A DNA stretch of 38,988 bases from Gammaproteobacteria bacterium (GTDB lineage: Bacteria > Pseudomonadota > Gammaproteobacteria > Methylococcales > Methylomonadaceae), in the NCBI GenBank assembly GCA_018830325.1, contig JAHJSQ010000135.1:1-38988 (forward strand), in the 5' to 3' direction. Positions 18,082-27,372 of this stretch are shown here, in pieces; the stretch's first letter is position 1, and each line of letters begins with the position of its first letter. The notes under the pieces were generated by a model. That model saw nothing but the letters and a program-made list of their open reading frames with translations. It did not search any database and had not been told where the DNA came from. Position numbers and translations under genes: made by a program.

Positions 18082-19695
18082 ATGCCTAAGACTAATTCTA
18101 ACAGGTCATTGACGCTTTTTTCGTTTTTGATTTTGACGCTCTCAGCTGGTTGTACTCAACAACCTACCAAAAGTTCACTTAGTATTAGCCAAAAACCACC
18201 GCTCGTTAAAAAAGATGATTACAAACCACGCCTAAATAAACTGAAATTCGCCAAGTCCAAAAAAAGCTTATTCAAATCTGGCAACCATACCATTTGGGAA
18301 CGTTTGGTCTCGCTTTACGCACTGCCCGAAATCGAGAATGAAAGGATTGACAAGGAAATCAACTGGTTTCTTAAAAACCCGGAATACTTAGTACGCGTGC
18401 AAAAACGCGCCGAACCTTACCTGCATTTGATTTTAGAAGAAATTGAATCAAAAAATATCCCTGGTGAATTGGCCCTGTTACCGGTAGTCGAAAGCGCATT
18501 CCGGCCCGACGCCTACTCTCCAGCACATGCCTCAGGGCTTTGGCAATTCATTCCGGAAACCGGCCGCTTGTATGGCCTCAAACAAAATAATTGGTATGAC
18601 GGACGCCGCGATGTTTATGCTTCTACTCAGGCGGCAACCAAATTCTTAAAAGACCTCGGCGATAATTTCGAGGGCGATTGGTTGCTCGCGCTGGCTTCTT
18701 ATAACTGGGGCCGAGGCAATGTGCAAAAATCGATAGACAGAAATCTAGCCCAGGATTTACCTACCGATTACTGGTCATTGAAAATGCCCAACGAAACGTT
18801 TAACTATGTGCCGCGATTGTTGGCTGTTGCGAAAATTTTCGCTAACCCGGATCAATACAACATCCCGTTGTATGAGATCCCCGACCAGCCTTATTTCGAA
18901 GTCGTCGACTTGGACACGCAACTCGACTTACAAAAAGCCGCCGAACTCGCCCAAACCAGCGTCGACGAAATTAAACGCTTGAACCCGGCCTTCAAACGCA
19001 ACGCTACCGCACCAAACGGCCCACACCGTTTATTGATACCAGTTGATCAAGTATCAATTTTCAAAGAAAACCTAGCCAAGCTTCCGGTTGCGCAACGCTA
19101 TACTCAAGCATCCGTAAAGGTAGTACCGGACAAAAGTCGCGTCAAAGCCGCCGCGAGTCGCAAAATTAAACATAAAATCCGCCCTGGTGAATCCTTGGGC
19201 TTAATCGCCCGGAAATACAAGACTTCAGTCGGCGCTATTCGCACAGCTAACCGCCTTGGCAAAACAGACCACATTCAATCGGGAAAATCACTGATCATTC
19301 CCGCAAGCGGAAAATCGTCCATTGCCGCCAAATCAGCGCCGACCACTGCAAAACCAATCATTTACACGGTCAAACCCGGCGATACTTTCTGGAAAATCTC
19401 CCGGCAATTTTCGGTTAGCACTCAAAAAATTTATCAGTGGAATAAGTTGAACGCAAATTCGAACTTAAGAGCCGGACAAAAGTTGACGATCCATAAAGGC
19501 TCACAAATCGTTGCTAAAGCTAACTCCTCTTCACAACCGATTAACTATACTGTCCAACCGGGTGATTCTCTGATGCAAATCTCGCGAAAATTTAAAGTCC
19601 CAGTTAGCGATTTGTTGAAATGGAACTCGACCAGCGTCGACAAGATTTTGAAGCCGGGTCAACAACTGAAAGTATTAGCCGACAAATCGACTTAA
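18082..19695 (+). CDS. mltD: Membrane-bound lytic murein transglycosylase D
   Basis: Outer-membrane lipoprotein that cleaves peptidoglycan glycan strands non-hydrolytically. The 537-residue product has a lipoprotein signal ending LSAGC (Cys24). The SLT catalytic domain (about 115-260) has Glu137 in LPVVESAF, followed by SGLWQFIPETGR and ASYNWGRGNV. Three C-terminal LysM repeats bind peptidoglycan (about 363-407, 427-471, 488-532; each begins with a xRPGES/KPGDT/QPGDS-type motif). E. coli MltD has two LysM repeats in 452 residues, so this one is longer. It is divergent from the methyltransferase gene, close to the E. coli order but without gloB. The ATG at 18082 has a weak AAAGA site. A strong terminator follows. 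Confidence 0.96.
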   Translation: MPKTNSNRSLTLFSFLILTLSAGCTQQPTKSSLSISQKPPLVKKDDYKPRLNKLKFAKSKKSLFKSGNHTIWERLVSLYALPEIENERIDKEINWFLKNPEYLVRVQKRAEPYLHLILEEIESKNIPGELALLPVVESAFRPDAYSPAHASGLWQFIPETGRLYGLKQNNWYDGRRDVYASTQAATKFLKDLGDNFEGDWLLALASYNWGRGNVQKSIDRNLAQDLPTDYWSLKMPNETFNYVPRLLAVAKIFANPDQYNIPLYEIPDQPYFEVVDLDTQLDLQKAAELAQTSVDEIKRLNPAFKRNATAPNGPHRLLIPVDQVSIFKENLAKLPVAQRYTQASVKVVPDKSRVKAAASRKIKHKIRPGESLGLIARKYKTSVGAIRTANRLGKTDHIQSGKSLIIPASGKSSIAAKSAPTTAKPIIYTVKPGDTFWKISRQFSVSTQKIYQWNKLNANSNLRAGQKLTIHKGSQIVAKANSSSQPINYTVQPGDSLMQISRKFKVPVSDLLKWNSTSVDKILKPGQQLKVLADKST

Positions 19696-19717
19696 GATTT
19701 GGCCCCATTTAGCGAAT

Positions 19718-19754
19718 AAAGGCAAGAGCAATTATATTGCCCTTGCCTTTTTTT
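19718..19754. terminator. Bidirectional rho-independent terminator (mltD / ABC transporter operon)
   Basis: Stem aaaggcaagagcaat (19718-19732) pairs with attgcccttgccttt (19736-19750) with one mismatch and a three-base loop. A run of seven T follows (19748-19754). A-rich bases on the other side allow it to work in both directions, as fits its place between two converging genes. The ATPase stop codon lies within its T-run. Confidence 0.85.
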
Positions 19755-21366
19755 ATACATCCTTGTTTTGCAAGCGCGGAACCGCCGCCAATAATTCGCG
19801 GGTATAGGTATTTTTCGGATTCAGCAGTACCTGTTCGACTTCACCGTGCTCGACGATCTTGCCGCGATACATCACCGCCACCTCGTCGGCAATTTCCGCA
19901 ACGACACCAAGATCATGCGTAATAAATAAATAACTCACGCCTTGTTCTTTCTGCAAATCCTTCAACAACTCGATTATTTGCGCCTGAACCGAAACATCCA
20001 ACGCGCTAGTCGGTTCGTCGCAAACAATCATTTTTGGTTGCACCGCCAAGGCTCTGGCAATACAAATTCGCTGCCGTTGACCGCCTGAAAATTCATGCGG
20101 ATAACGATGCGCACTATCAGGCGGCAAATCAACCCGTTCGAGCAACTCGACAACTCTCGCATATCTATCGACTGCACCAACCTTGGGATACAAGGCTCTA
20201 ATTCCTTCATCGATAATCTCGCTAACCAACATTCTAGGATTCATCGACGAAAACGGATCTTGAAACACGATTTGAATATCGGCACGCTTGCGCCGCAAAG
20301 CTTCACCGGTCAGTTTATGTAATTCGATGCCGTCCATAACAACCCTTCCGGAATAAGCCGGAATCAAATTCAATAGCGCCTTGCCAAGCGTCGTCTTGCC
20401 GCAACCCGACTCGCCGACCAAGGCCAATGTCTTACCATGTTCAATTTCGAAGCCAACGCCATCGACTGCCCGAACATGGCCGACGACTCGCTTAAAGATC
20501 CCTTTTCTAATGGGATAATAGACCTTGAAATCATCGATCTTCAGTAGCGGGGGCTTTTGCTCTCTCTTATGACCGAGACAACTATCCATCGACGGCAAGG
20601 CATCAAGCAATTTTCGCGTATAAGGATGCGTGGGATTTTGAAATATCGAAGCGCTCCGACCAGTCTCGACGATTTTGCCATTTTGCATCACGGCAATGCG
20701 ATCGGCCATCGTCGAAACCAATGCCAAATCATGACTGATCAACCATAACGCCATGCCGGTCTTATTTTGAATCGCCTTAAGGAGCGCCAAGATTTGCGCC
20801 TGAATCGTCACATCCAGCGCGGTCGTCGGTTCGTCGGCGATCAATAAATCGGGTTCGCCGGCTAAGGCAATCGCGATCATGACCCGCTGCCGCTGTCCCC
20901 CCGATAATTGATGCGGATATTCACCGACCCGCTTTTCAGGCTCCGGAATCTCAACCCGCGTCAATAATTCGATGACGCGTTGCCGAATCGCTTGTTTCGT
21001 CATCGAGAAATGTAATTTAAGCACTTCAGCAATTTGTTCACCGACCGTCATCACCGGATTAAGCGACGACATCGGATCCTGAAAGATCAGTGCAACACGC
21101 CGACCGCGAATTTTGCACAACTCATATTCGGCCTTGCGCAATAGATCGACGCCATTCAGGTTGATTTCATCAGCATTGACGCTTGCATTGACCGGCAATA
21201 ACCGCAATACCGATAACGCAGTAATCGACTTGCCGGAACCCGATTCGCCAACGATTGCAAACGTTTCACCGGCATGCACCTCGAAGCCAATGGTATCGAC
21301 CACCGGATTATCGGGGCCGAATTTGACTGTTAGATTTTTAACTTCAAGAACGGGGCTTCGGTTCAT
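19753..21366 (-). CDS. Fused two-domain ATPase of an oligopeptide ABC transporter (OppDF/YejF type)
   Basis: Cytosolic energy subunit carrying two ABC domains in one 537-residue chain, as in YejF or GsiA. Domain 1 has Walker A GESGSGKS (40-47), signature LSGGQRQR (154-161) and Walker B LLIADEP (174-180). Domain 2 has GESGCGKT (318-325), FSGGQRQR (427-434) and MIVCDEP (446-452). Each domain ends with the oligopeptide-type NPTHPYT / NPKNTYT motif (244-250, 516-522). The start is the ATG at 21364-21366, which overlaps the upstream permease stop as ATGA. Longer in-frame starts would run into the permease gene. The substrate is probably a peptide, and the sequence does not say which. Confidence 0.93.
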   Translation of the reverse strand: MNRSPVLEVKNLTVKFGPDNPVVDTIGFEVHAGETFAIVGESGSGKSITALSVLRLLPVNASVNADEINLNGVDLLRKAEYELCKIRGRRVALIFQDPMSSLNPVMTVGEQIAEVLKLHFSMTKQAIRQRVIELLTRVEIPEPEKRVGEYPHQLSGGQRQRVMIAIALAGEPDLLIADEPTTALDVTIQAQILALLKAIQNKTGMALWLISHDLALVSTMADRIAVMQNGKIVETGRSASIFQNPTHPYTRKLLDALPSMDSCLGHKREQKPPLLKIDDFKVYYPIRKGIFKRVVGHVRAVDGVGFEIEHGKTLALVGESGCGKTTLGKALLNLIPAYSGRVVMDGIELHKLTGEALRRKRADIQIVFQDPFSSMNPRMLVSEIIDEGIRALYPKVGAVDRYARVVELLERVDLPPDSAHRYPHEFSGGQRQRICIARALAVQPKMIVCDEPTSALDVSVQAQIIELLKDLQKEQGVSYLFITHDLGVVAEIADEVAVMYRGKIVEHGEVEQVLLNPKNTYTRELLAAVPRLQNKDV

Positions 21367-22694
21367 CCCATGCGCCTCGGATCGAATGCGTCCCTGACCG
21401 AATCGGCGAACAGATTCGCGGCAAGTACCAGCGTAAACATAAATAGGAACGATGCCGCCAACGACCACCAAACCACCGGTTCGCGCGCCATTTCAAGCCG
21501 GGCACCGTTAATCATATTACCCCAACTATGCGTGGTCGGATCGACACCGATATTGATATACGACAAGACCGCCTCAGCCAACACCAAAGAACTAAAATCG
21601 AGCACGACCGAAATCAATACGATATGCATCACGTTCGGCAGAATATGCCGGAATAATATAATTCTTCGTCTGACACCAAGCGCCGAAGCCGCCTGCACAT
21701 ACTCCATCTCGCGAAGTTTCAGCGTTTCGGCGCGCAGCATACGGCATAGCCCCGTCCAATTGGTCACACCCAAAATTATGCATAAAAACAGTAGCCTCAT
21801 ATCGGCGCGAACGATCAAGCTCGTGAACTGTTCTTCATTTTTCGCCATATAGACTTGCACGACCAGAATCGAGGCGGCAATCAACAATACACTCGGAATC
21901 GAATTGAGGGTCGTGTACAAATATTGAATCGTATCATCGACCCATCCTCGGAAAAAACCCGCGAGAATACCAAACACGATTGCCAGCGGCAGCATAATCA
22001 GCGTCGTCAGCGTCCCGATAACAAGCCCGGTTCTAATGCTTTTAATCGCCTGGTATAACACATCCTCACCAACTTTATCGGTGCCTAAAACGTGATAATA
22101 GGAAGACAACTCAAGCAATGTACCGCACACCGTCACGATCCAAAAGACGGTCCAAGCAACAGCCTTGACTGAAGCTTGACTTATTAAAGCATTTTGCCGA
22201 CGCCGAAGCCTTTGCACCAATAAGACAAGCACGATAGCCGCAGGAATTGCGCTTTTAATGAATCCGATAGAGGCCTTCATTAAAACATCGTAGAACAACT
22301 CGGATTCCGGATCATCCAAATGAGCCCCGCCGTATTGCAACCGCGGGTAAGCCCATACCGGACTGCCATCTTCGAGCACCATTAACTCCTTGCCGAAAAG
22401 ATGGGCAGCAAATGGTGCCGAATAGGTCTTTTCGCCATGCAAACGAATCGGCGACAGCCATTGATCCAAAACACTGACGATTTCATTGGAATCCTTCGAA
22501 TGAAAATGCATCGAGTCGAGCAAACCCACCGCCACGAAAAATAGCAGCACCGTCAGCGATACCATGCCGGTCTTACTCGTGCCTATTTGCCTTAACGGCC
22601 GGCTCATTCGAGGGTTGCGCAGCATATAAACCGACAATACGATCATGCCGAGCAGCAACACAAAAATAAGCGCATCGGTCCATAAAACAACCAT
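21363..22694 (-). CDS. Oligopeptide ABC transporter permease (OppC/YejE type), enlarged
   Basis: Inner-membrane permease. The C-terminal 240 residues form the usual permease core: LGTDKVGEDVLYQAIKSIRTG (203-223), four to five membrane helices, and the ATPase-contact motif YVQAASALGVRRRIILFRHILP (332-353). At 443 residues it is longer than typical OppC/DppC proteins (about 300-340). The extra N-terminal part holds helices near 7-25 and 42-62, a soluble stretch (63-140) that is probably periplasmic, and helices near 143-161 and 177-195. Its ATG overlaps the stop of the other permease (TAATG), and its stop overlaps the ATPase start (ATGA), so the three genes are translationally linked. Confidence 0.92.
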   Translation of the reverse strand: MVVLWTDALIFVLLLGMIVLSVYMLRNPRMSRPLRQIGTSKTGMVSLTVLLFFVAVGLLDSMHFHSKDSNEIVSVLDQWLSPIRLHGEKTYSAPFAAHLFGKELMVLEDGSPVWAYPRLQYGGAHLDDPESELFYDVLMKASIGFIKSAIPAAIVLVLLVQRLRRRQNALISQASVKAVAWTVFWIVTVCGTLLELSSYYHVLGTDKVGEDVLYQAIKSIRTGLVIGTLTTLIMLPLAIVFGILAGFFRGWVDDTIQYLYTTLNSIPSVLLIAASILVVQVYMAKNEEQFTSLIVRADMRLLFLCIILGVTNWTGLCRMLRAETLKLREMEYVQAASALGVRRRIILFRHILPNVMHIVLISVVLDFSSLVLAEAVLSYINIGVDPTTHSWGNMINGARLEMAREPVVWWSLAASFLFMFTLVLAANLFADSVRDAFDPRRMG

Positions 22695-23674
22695 TATGAC
22701 AACCTGACTCTAGGGTCTACTAAAGTATAAGAAATATCGGTCAATAACAGCCCAACGATATAAAGCACCGAGCCAAGAAAGACCATTGACCGGACAATCG
22801 CGAAATCCTGACTGTTAATCGCATCGATCGTATAACTACCCAGGCCAGGAATACTGAAAAACGACTCCATGATCAAGCTTCCCATAAATAACAACGGCAG
22901 CACCACGACCACGCCGGTCAAAATAGGTATCATTGCGTTTTTTAACACATGCCGGAATAACACTTGGGTCTCGGACAAGCCTTTGGCCCTAGCGGTTCGC
23001 ACATAGTCCTTTTCGACCTCCTCCAAAAACAGCGTTCTGTACCATCTCGCCCCGGAACCGATGCCGGAGATCACACCGATGACTATCGGTAGCACTATGA
23101 ACTTCAACGCTTGAAAGCCCCCATCGTAGCCGGAAATCGGCACCAGCTTCAGCACCTTGCCGATAAAAAATTGTCCGCCGATGATATAAAACAATGACGA
23201 TACCGACATCAACACGACACAAAGCACAATACCGCCGAATTCAAGATAAGATCGGCGAAACAAAACCATCAGCAAAGCGACGCAAATATTCGTGATCAGA
23301 CCCAGCAATAAAGTCGGCAATGCCACTGCCAAACTGGGCCACATCCGCTGCTTGATATCGGCACCGATATTACGCCGATCACTGTCGGAAATTCCGAAAT
23401 CGAACCAAAACAAACCGGCCGATTTTTGAAAAAAAATCGTTTCGGTGATCTTGCTTGTACCGCTAGCCTCAGCGTTCCACAACAACGGCAAATGATAACC
23501 TCGCTGCTGCTTCCAGTTCTCGACGGCTTGCTCGGTGACGTGCTTGTGCCCGAGTTGCATACGCGCCATATCTTCGGGGCTGTTTACGACGAAAAACAAC
23601 ACAAACGTCAGAATGTTTACGCCCAGCAATAGCGGAAATGCATATAAAATTCGTCGGATGATATATTGAATCAT
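22694..23674 (-). CDS. Oligopeptide ABC transporter permease (OppB/YejB type)
   Basis: Inner-membrane permease, 326 residues. It has an N-terminal helix (IIRRILYAFPLLLGVNILTFVLFFVV, about 5-30), a periplasmic segment, then a five-helix core. The ATPase-contact motif is YVRTARAKGLSETQVLFRHVLKNAM (224-248), followed by IPGLGSYTIDAI and the family ending LLTDISYTLVDPRVRL. The ATG at 23672-23674 follows TTTTGGAGA, a good ribosome site. The gene starts 35 bases after the binding-protein stop codon and shares one base with the next permease gene. The partner of the enlarged OppC-type subunit. Confidence 0.94.
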   Translation of the reverse strand: MIQYIIRRILYAFPLLLGVNILTFVLFFVVNSPEDMARMQLGHKHVTEQAVENWKQQRGYHLPLLWNAEASGTSKITETIFFQKSAGLFWFDFGISDSDRRNIGADIKQRMWPSLAVALPTLLLGLITNICVALLMVLFRRSYLEFGGIVLCVVLMSVSSLFYIIGGQFFIGKVLKLVPISGYDGGFQALKFIVLPIVIGVISGIGSGARWYRTLFLEEVEKDYVRTARAKGLSETQVLFRHVLKNAMIPILTGVVVVLPLLFMGSLIMESFFSIPGLGSYTIDAINSQDFAIVRSMVFLGSVLYIVGLLLTDISYTLVDPRVRLS

Positions 23675-23709
23675 CGCTAGGTCTCCAAAACCTTGTAAAT
23701 CAATAAAGA

Positions 23710-25830
23710 CTAATGAGCAATCGCTCTAATTTTCCGGCGATAAGCGAGTACTGCCGGAACAATCAAGACCGCTAACAACAATAAAACGAGCACAATAGGC
23801 CAGAAAACCGGCTGATTCCACTGCTGTCTTTTTTCGGTACGGATGGCTGTATCGATGCGAACGTACTTTAGACGATTATTCGCCATTAAATTCGGCTTCA
23901 CATTTTTATACCACTGGTGATAAAGAATGAAATCTTTCGGGTAAAAGCCGAATAACCACGGCACATCATAACGAACTTGTTCTTGTAATTTCTGAATCAA
24001 GCGAAAACGCTCATCCGTGTTATCCATATTACGCATTTTTTCGAATATGCGATCGAACTCCGGATTTTGGTAATTGCCGGTATTTTCGCCGCCGAATTGC
24101 ACTTTTCCGTTTGGTCCATAAAGCAGAAAAAAGAAATTCTCCGGATCTGGGTAATCGGCATTCCAACCCCACATATAAATTTGCGCATTGCCGGCACGCA
24201 TTTTTTGTTGAAAACGATTGTAATCGGTCCCACGTATGACCAACTTAATCCCTAATTGTCTAAATTGCTTGCGAAACCAGTTCAATCTAGACCGATCATC
24301 GATACCCGACGAGGTCGTGTCGAAATACAGAATCAAGGGTTGGCCGGTTTTGGGGTCTATCCCCCCGGGGTATCCGGCCTCAACCATTAATTGACGAGCC
24401 GCCTCAATACTCTTTCGCTTTGGCCTGCCGTCCACCCAATCGTAAACATAGCGATTGAGCCCTTCCTGCCCTTCTGCGTAGCCGAATATACCCGGCGGCA
24501 AAACGCCCTGTGCGGCTTCGCCGCGACCATTCATGAATATCGAAATAAATTCCTCATAGTCGACCGCGATAGCGATCGCTTGGCGTAACTTTCTAGCCTC
24601 ATCGGACAAACCACCGACTAGGCTATCCAGCATATTGAAGCCCATATAATAAATTGCGGTCACCGTCGATGTTTTCAATTGAATGCCTTTTTCTTCCATC
24701 GAGCGGGTCAAACCCACTTCGCCGCTGCCGGAAAATTGCACGGCTTGGTCGAAACTATCGGAGGCGATGCCGGATGCATCATAGTAACCTTGCAGGAATT
24801 TTTGCCAGTAGGGAATCGTTTCCTTTTCCAGCGTAAACACGACTTTATCGATAAAAGGCAAGGCCTTGCCGGCATCTTCGAGCAAGCCTTGCTCTCGGTC
24901 TTCCGGTTCACCTTCGTCGGGATAGGCTTCGAAACGAAAATTGGGGTTTTTTTCCAGCACCATGCGCCGATTCGGATTATTTTCCGCCAATAAAAAAGGT
25001 CCGGTACCGATCGGATACCAATCGAGCGTGATGTTTTTTTCGATCAAACCATTCTGATGATAAAAAACATCGGCTTCCCAAGGCATCGGCGCGAAAAACG
25101 GCATTGCCAACCAATAACTGAATTGCGGATACTTTCCGTTGATTCGAATTTTGTAACGGTACTTGCCCAACGCTTCCACACCGGATAGTTTCCGCTGCAT
25201 TAATTCACCGATTTCGACGTCTCGGGTAGCCTCATAAAACTCATCGAACCCGACAATATACTGCTTCATTAATTCAGCGATCGGAGATTGAATCTTCGAA
25301 TAAGCCAGGCGTTTGATTTGATAAACATAATCTTCAGCCACCAACTCCCGGGTCTCTAACTGATCGAAATCAGCCAACGCGGTTATGTGCGCTATCTCCG
25401 AATCACTCAATGCATGATATCGATACGTTCCGTCACTGTTTTTGGCAAACGCCGGATGCGGCTGATAACGAATTCCCGGCTTGATTTCAATCAGATAATC
25501 GGTAAAGGAAATATGCGCTTCCGCAGCGTTTTCAGGTAACGGGTTGCCTTCGACATCAAGATAGACGACTTCCGGCATTTGCATCGCGGTCAACGGTACC
25601 AATTCATAAGGCCTTTTGAGGTAGTGATATTGAAATGGCGGCTCATAAATCTGTCCGAGAAACGTATATTCGTTGGCGCTATAGGAAATCGCCGGATCCA
25701 GATGCTTCGGCCGCTCGGTAAATGCAGAATAAAGCACGGCCAAATCAGCGTCTTTTTTGGAATAAGGATTATTTAATTGCGAGATATCGCAAGCACTTAA
25801 GAATATGGCAGCAATTCCCAGTTTGAGCAT
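23710..25830 (-). CDS. Oligopeptide ABC transporter substrate-binding lipoprotein with C-terminal membrane helix
   Basis: Solute-binding protein of the SBP_bac_5 (OppA/DppA/YejA) family, first gene of the transporter operon. I start it at the ATG at 25828-25830, which gives a short lipoprotein signal MLKLGIAAIFLSAC (Cys14) and 706 residues. The open frame extends 96 codons upstream, but that part runs through the repeat element at 25852-25986 and resembles no protein. Family segments include LDPAISYSANEYTFLGQIYEP, GTGPFLLAENNPNRRMVLEKNP, LRQAIAIAVDYEEFI and MWGWNADYPDPENFFFLLYGP. Unusually, a hydrophobic helix near 674-697 (FWPIVLVLLLLAVLIVPAVL) followed by basic residues ends the protein. 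It would anchor the protein to the inner membrane as well as by lipid. Confidence 0.9.
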   Translation of the reverse strand: MLKLGIAAIFLSACDISQLNNPYSKKDADLAVLYSAFTERPKHLDPAISYSANEYTFLGQIYEPPFQYHYLKRPYELVPLTAMQMPEVVYLDVEGNPLPENAAEAHISFTDYLIEIKPGIRYQPHPAFAKNSDGTYRYHALSDSEIAHITALADFDQLETRELVAEDYVYQIKRLAYSKIQSPIAELMKQYIVGFDEFYEATRDVEIGELMQRKLSGVEALGKYRYKIRINGKYPQFSYWLAMPFFAPMPWEADVFYHQNGLIEKNITLDWYPIGTGPFLLAENNPNRRMVLEKNPNFRFEAYPDEGEPEDREQGLLEDAGKALPFIDKVVFTLEKETIPYWQKFLQGYYDASGIASDSFDQAVQFSGSGEVGLTRSMEEKGIQLKTSTVTAIYYMGFNMLDSLVGGLSDEARKLRQAIAIAVDYEEFISIFMNGRGEAAQGVLPPGIFGYAEGQEGLNRYVYDWVDGRPKRKSIEAARQLMVEAGYPGGIDPKTGQPLILYFDTTSSGIDDRSRLNWFRKQFRQLGIKLVIRGTDYNRFQQKMRAGNAQIYMWGWNADYPDPENFFFLLYGPNGKVQFGGENTGNYQNPEFDRIFEKMRNMDNTDERFRLIQKLQEQVRYDVPWLFGFYPKDFILYHQWYKNVKPNLMANNRLKYVRIDTAIRTEKRQQWNQPVFWPIVLVLLLLAVLIVPAVLAYRRKIRAIAH

Positions 25831-25851
25831 TTTCGCCGATCTTAGGGTGAG

Positions 25852-25986
25852 GGGTATGCCTGACGAGGAACGCCGTAAACCCATCCATGGGGGCTTGGCG
25901 GCAGCTAAGCGCCAAGGATGGCGTGAATGCAGATTTTGCAGGAGCAAAAATCTGTCCCGCTGCCGACATCCTCGCCAAGCACACCC
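25852..25986. repeat. Composite element (B module) directly upstream of the binding-protein gene
   Basis: Ends gggtatgcctgacgagga (25852-25869) and tcctcgccaagcacaccc (25969-25986) are inverted repeats matching 15 of 18. Inside are outer arms cggcagc (25899-25905)/gctgccg (25959-25965), the cgcca-agga-tggcg hairpin and the gcagattttgc/gcaaaaatctg hairpin, nearly as in 4705-4820. There is no A module. The element begins 21 bases upstream of the start codon of the binding protein, so it forms most of its leader. The remainder of 25831-26174 carries the fabI promoter and nothing else seen. Confidence 0.75.
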
Positions 25987-26119
25987 CACACCCTTTTTGA
26001 TCCCTAAATTGGGAGTTGCTGAGAATATGGCAAACGCCGACAAAACTGCTTTTACACCGATAGTTTTAGATTTTATGTTCATCAGCAGCGTATTCATCCA
26101 CAAAAGGCTGGACATCAAA

Positions 26120-26149
26120 TTAACGGTTAGAGATACTTTGCGTTATTCT
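26120..26149 (+). promoter_or_regulatory. Predicted fabI promoter
   Basis: TTAACG (26120-26125) and TATTCT (26144-26149) are separated by 18 bases, with the -10 box 25 bases before the fabI ATG. The short leader contains a GGAG ribosome site eight bases before the start. Confidence 0.45.
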
Positions 26150-26174
26150 AACAATAAACCAATGGAGAGATCAT

Positions 26175-26957
26175 ATGGGTTTCATGCAAGGCAAACGTGT
26201 CTTGATTGTCGGCTTGGCCAGCAACCGCTCAATCGCTTGGGGTATTGCCAAGGCAATGCACCGTGAAGGTGCCGAACTGGCATTTACGTTCCAAAACGAC
26301 AAATTGCAAGAACGTGTCGTCAAAATGGCCGCCGAGTGCGGCTCCAATATCACTGTCGAATGCGATGTCAGCAATGACGACCATATTGAAGGCGTATTCA
26401 AGGAACTGGGCAAGCATTGGGATGGATTGGACTGCATCGTGCATTCGGTGGCTTATGCGCCTAGAGAAGCGCTGGACGGCGATTATGTCGAAGCCACGAC
26501 CCGAGAGAATTTTCAAATCGCTCACGATATCAGCTCTTACAGCTTTACCGCACTGGCTAAAGCGGGCCGACCGATGATGAAAGGACGCAACGGCGCCTTG
26601 TTAACGCTAAGCTATCTAGGCGCCGAACGCGCGATCCCGAATTACAATGTCATGGGTGTCGCCAAAGCCAGCCTGGAAGCCAATGTCCGATATATGGCCG
26701 TAGCCTTAGGCGCCGAAGGCACCCGTGTCAACGCGGTTTCAGCCGGCCCCATTAGAACACTAGCCGCTTCCGGCATCAACAATTTTAAGGCGATGCTGAG
26801 TAAAGCGGCCGATACGTCTCCTTTGAAAAAGAATGTCACCATTGAAGAAGTCGGCAACGCAGCGGCATTTTTATGTTCGGACCTGGCTTCCGGCATCACC
26901 GGAGAAATCACCTATGTTGACGCAGGCTATAACATAGCGGGCTTAGCTGCATCCTAA
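26175..26957 (+). CDS. fabI: Enoyl-[acyl-carrier-protein] reductase (NADH)
   Basis: Reduces trans-2-enoyl-ACP in the last step of each fatty-acid elongation cycle. The 260-residue SDR protein has the FabI N-terminus [25 protein letters not shown] (NAD binding). The active-site set is Tyr147, Tyr157 and Lys164 in [25 protein letters not shown], one position beyond E. coli. [13 protein letters not shown] (189-201) is the substrate-loop signature. Residue 93, glycine in E. coli (a site of triclosan-resistance changes), is alanine here, followed by tyrosine in place of Phe94. Good GGAG ribosome site, own promoter and a strong terminator indicate a single-gene unit. Confidence 0.97.
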   Translation: MGFMQGKRVLIVGLASNRSIAWGIAKAMHREGAELAFTFQNDKLQERVVKMAAECGSNITVECDVSNDDHIEGVFKELGKHWDGLDCIVHSVAYAPREALDGDYVEATTRENFQIAHDISSYSFTALAKAGRPMMKGRNGALLTLSYLGAERAIPNYNVMGVAKASLEANVRYMAVALGAEGTRVNAVSAGPIRTLAASGINNFKAMLSKAADTSPLKKNVTIEEVGNAAAFLCSDLASGITGEITYVDAGYNIAGLAAS

Positions 26958-26975
26958 TTCTTTCCAAGAATAACG

Positions 26976-27014
26976 CAGTCAAAAAAGGGAGCTTTAAGCT
27001 CCCTTTTTTGACTG
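26976..27014. terminator. Strong bidirectional terminator after fabI
   Basis: cagtcaaaaaagggagctt (26976-26994) and aagctcccttttttgactg (26996-27014) are perfect 19-base complements around one base. The T-run in the right arm and the A-run in the left arm allow termination in both directions. It begins 19 bases after the fabI stop codon. Confidence 0.88.
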
Positions 27015-27040
27015 TGAAAGTATGCGAACCGAAGCGGGTG

Positions 27041-27248
27041 CGGTTGCTCGATCGACAGGCGTCGGCGGCAGGGCAGATTTTTGCTCCTGCAAAATCTGCA
27101 TTCATGCCATCCACGGCAATCAGTCGCCGCCGTCGAGCCTACATGGACGTATTTACCCAGCACCTAAATTATCAATGTAATCAATCATGGCCAATAGGCT
27201 ATGGAATTTAGGTGCTGGGTTTACGGCGTCCTGTCGGGCGAGTAACCG
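27041..27248. repeat. Composite element with B and A modules and terminal inverted repeats
   Basis: Left end cggttgctcgatcgacagg (27041-27059) is an imperfect inverted copy of cctgtcgggcgagtaaccg (27230-27248). The B module (27060-27150, inverted relative to 4705-4820) has the gcagatttttgctcctgcaa hairpin. The A module (27157-27218) has ccagcacctaaa/tttaggtgctgg ends. This is the most complete copy in the window. It accounts for most of the 415-base gap between fabI and ppiD. The rest (27249-27372) shows no feature. Confidence 0.75.
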
Positions 27249-27372
27249 TACCCAGCCATTCCTCGCACTTTCATTTGCCGGGGCGATGGCCGGGCCTTCA
27301 TGAACGTTATGCCGTTTTAAATCCGATAAGGCAACGCTTTTGCTAAAACGCTGCCCCAAGATCCGAACTCAA

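Noticed and set aside
21367-21471. Longer start for the fused ABC ATPase
   Set aside because: The extra 35 codons overlap the permease gene. The ATGA overlap start fits the family N-terminus.
25831-26118. N-terminal extension of the binding protein (96 extra codons)
   Set aside because: It is encoded by the repeat element and lacks protein-like conservation. The internal ATG gives a proper lipoprotein signal.
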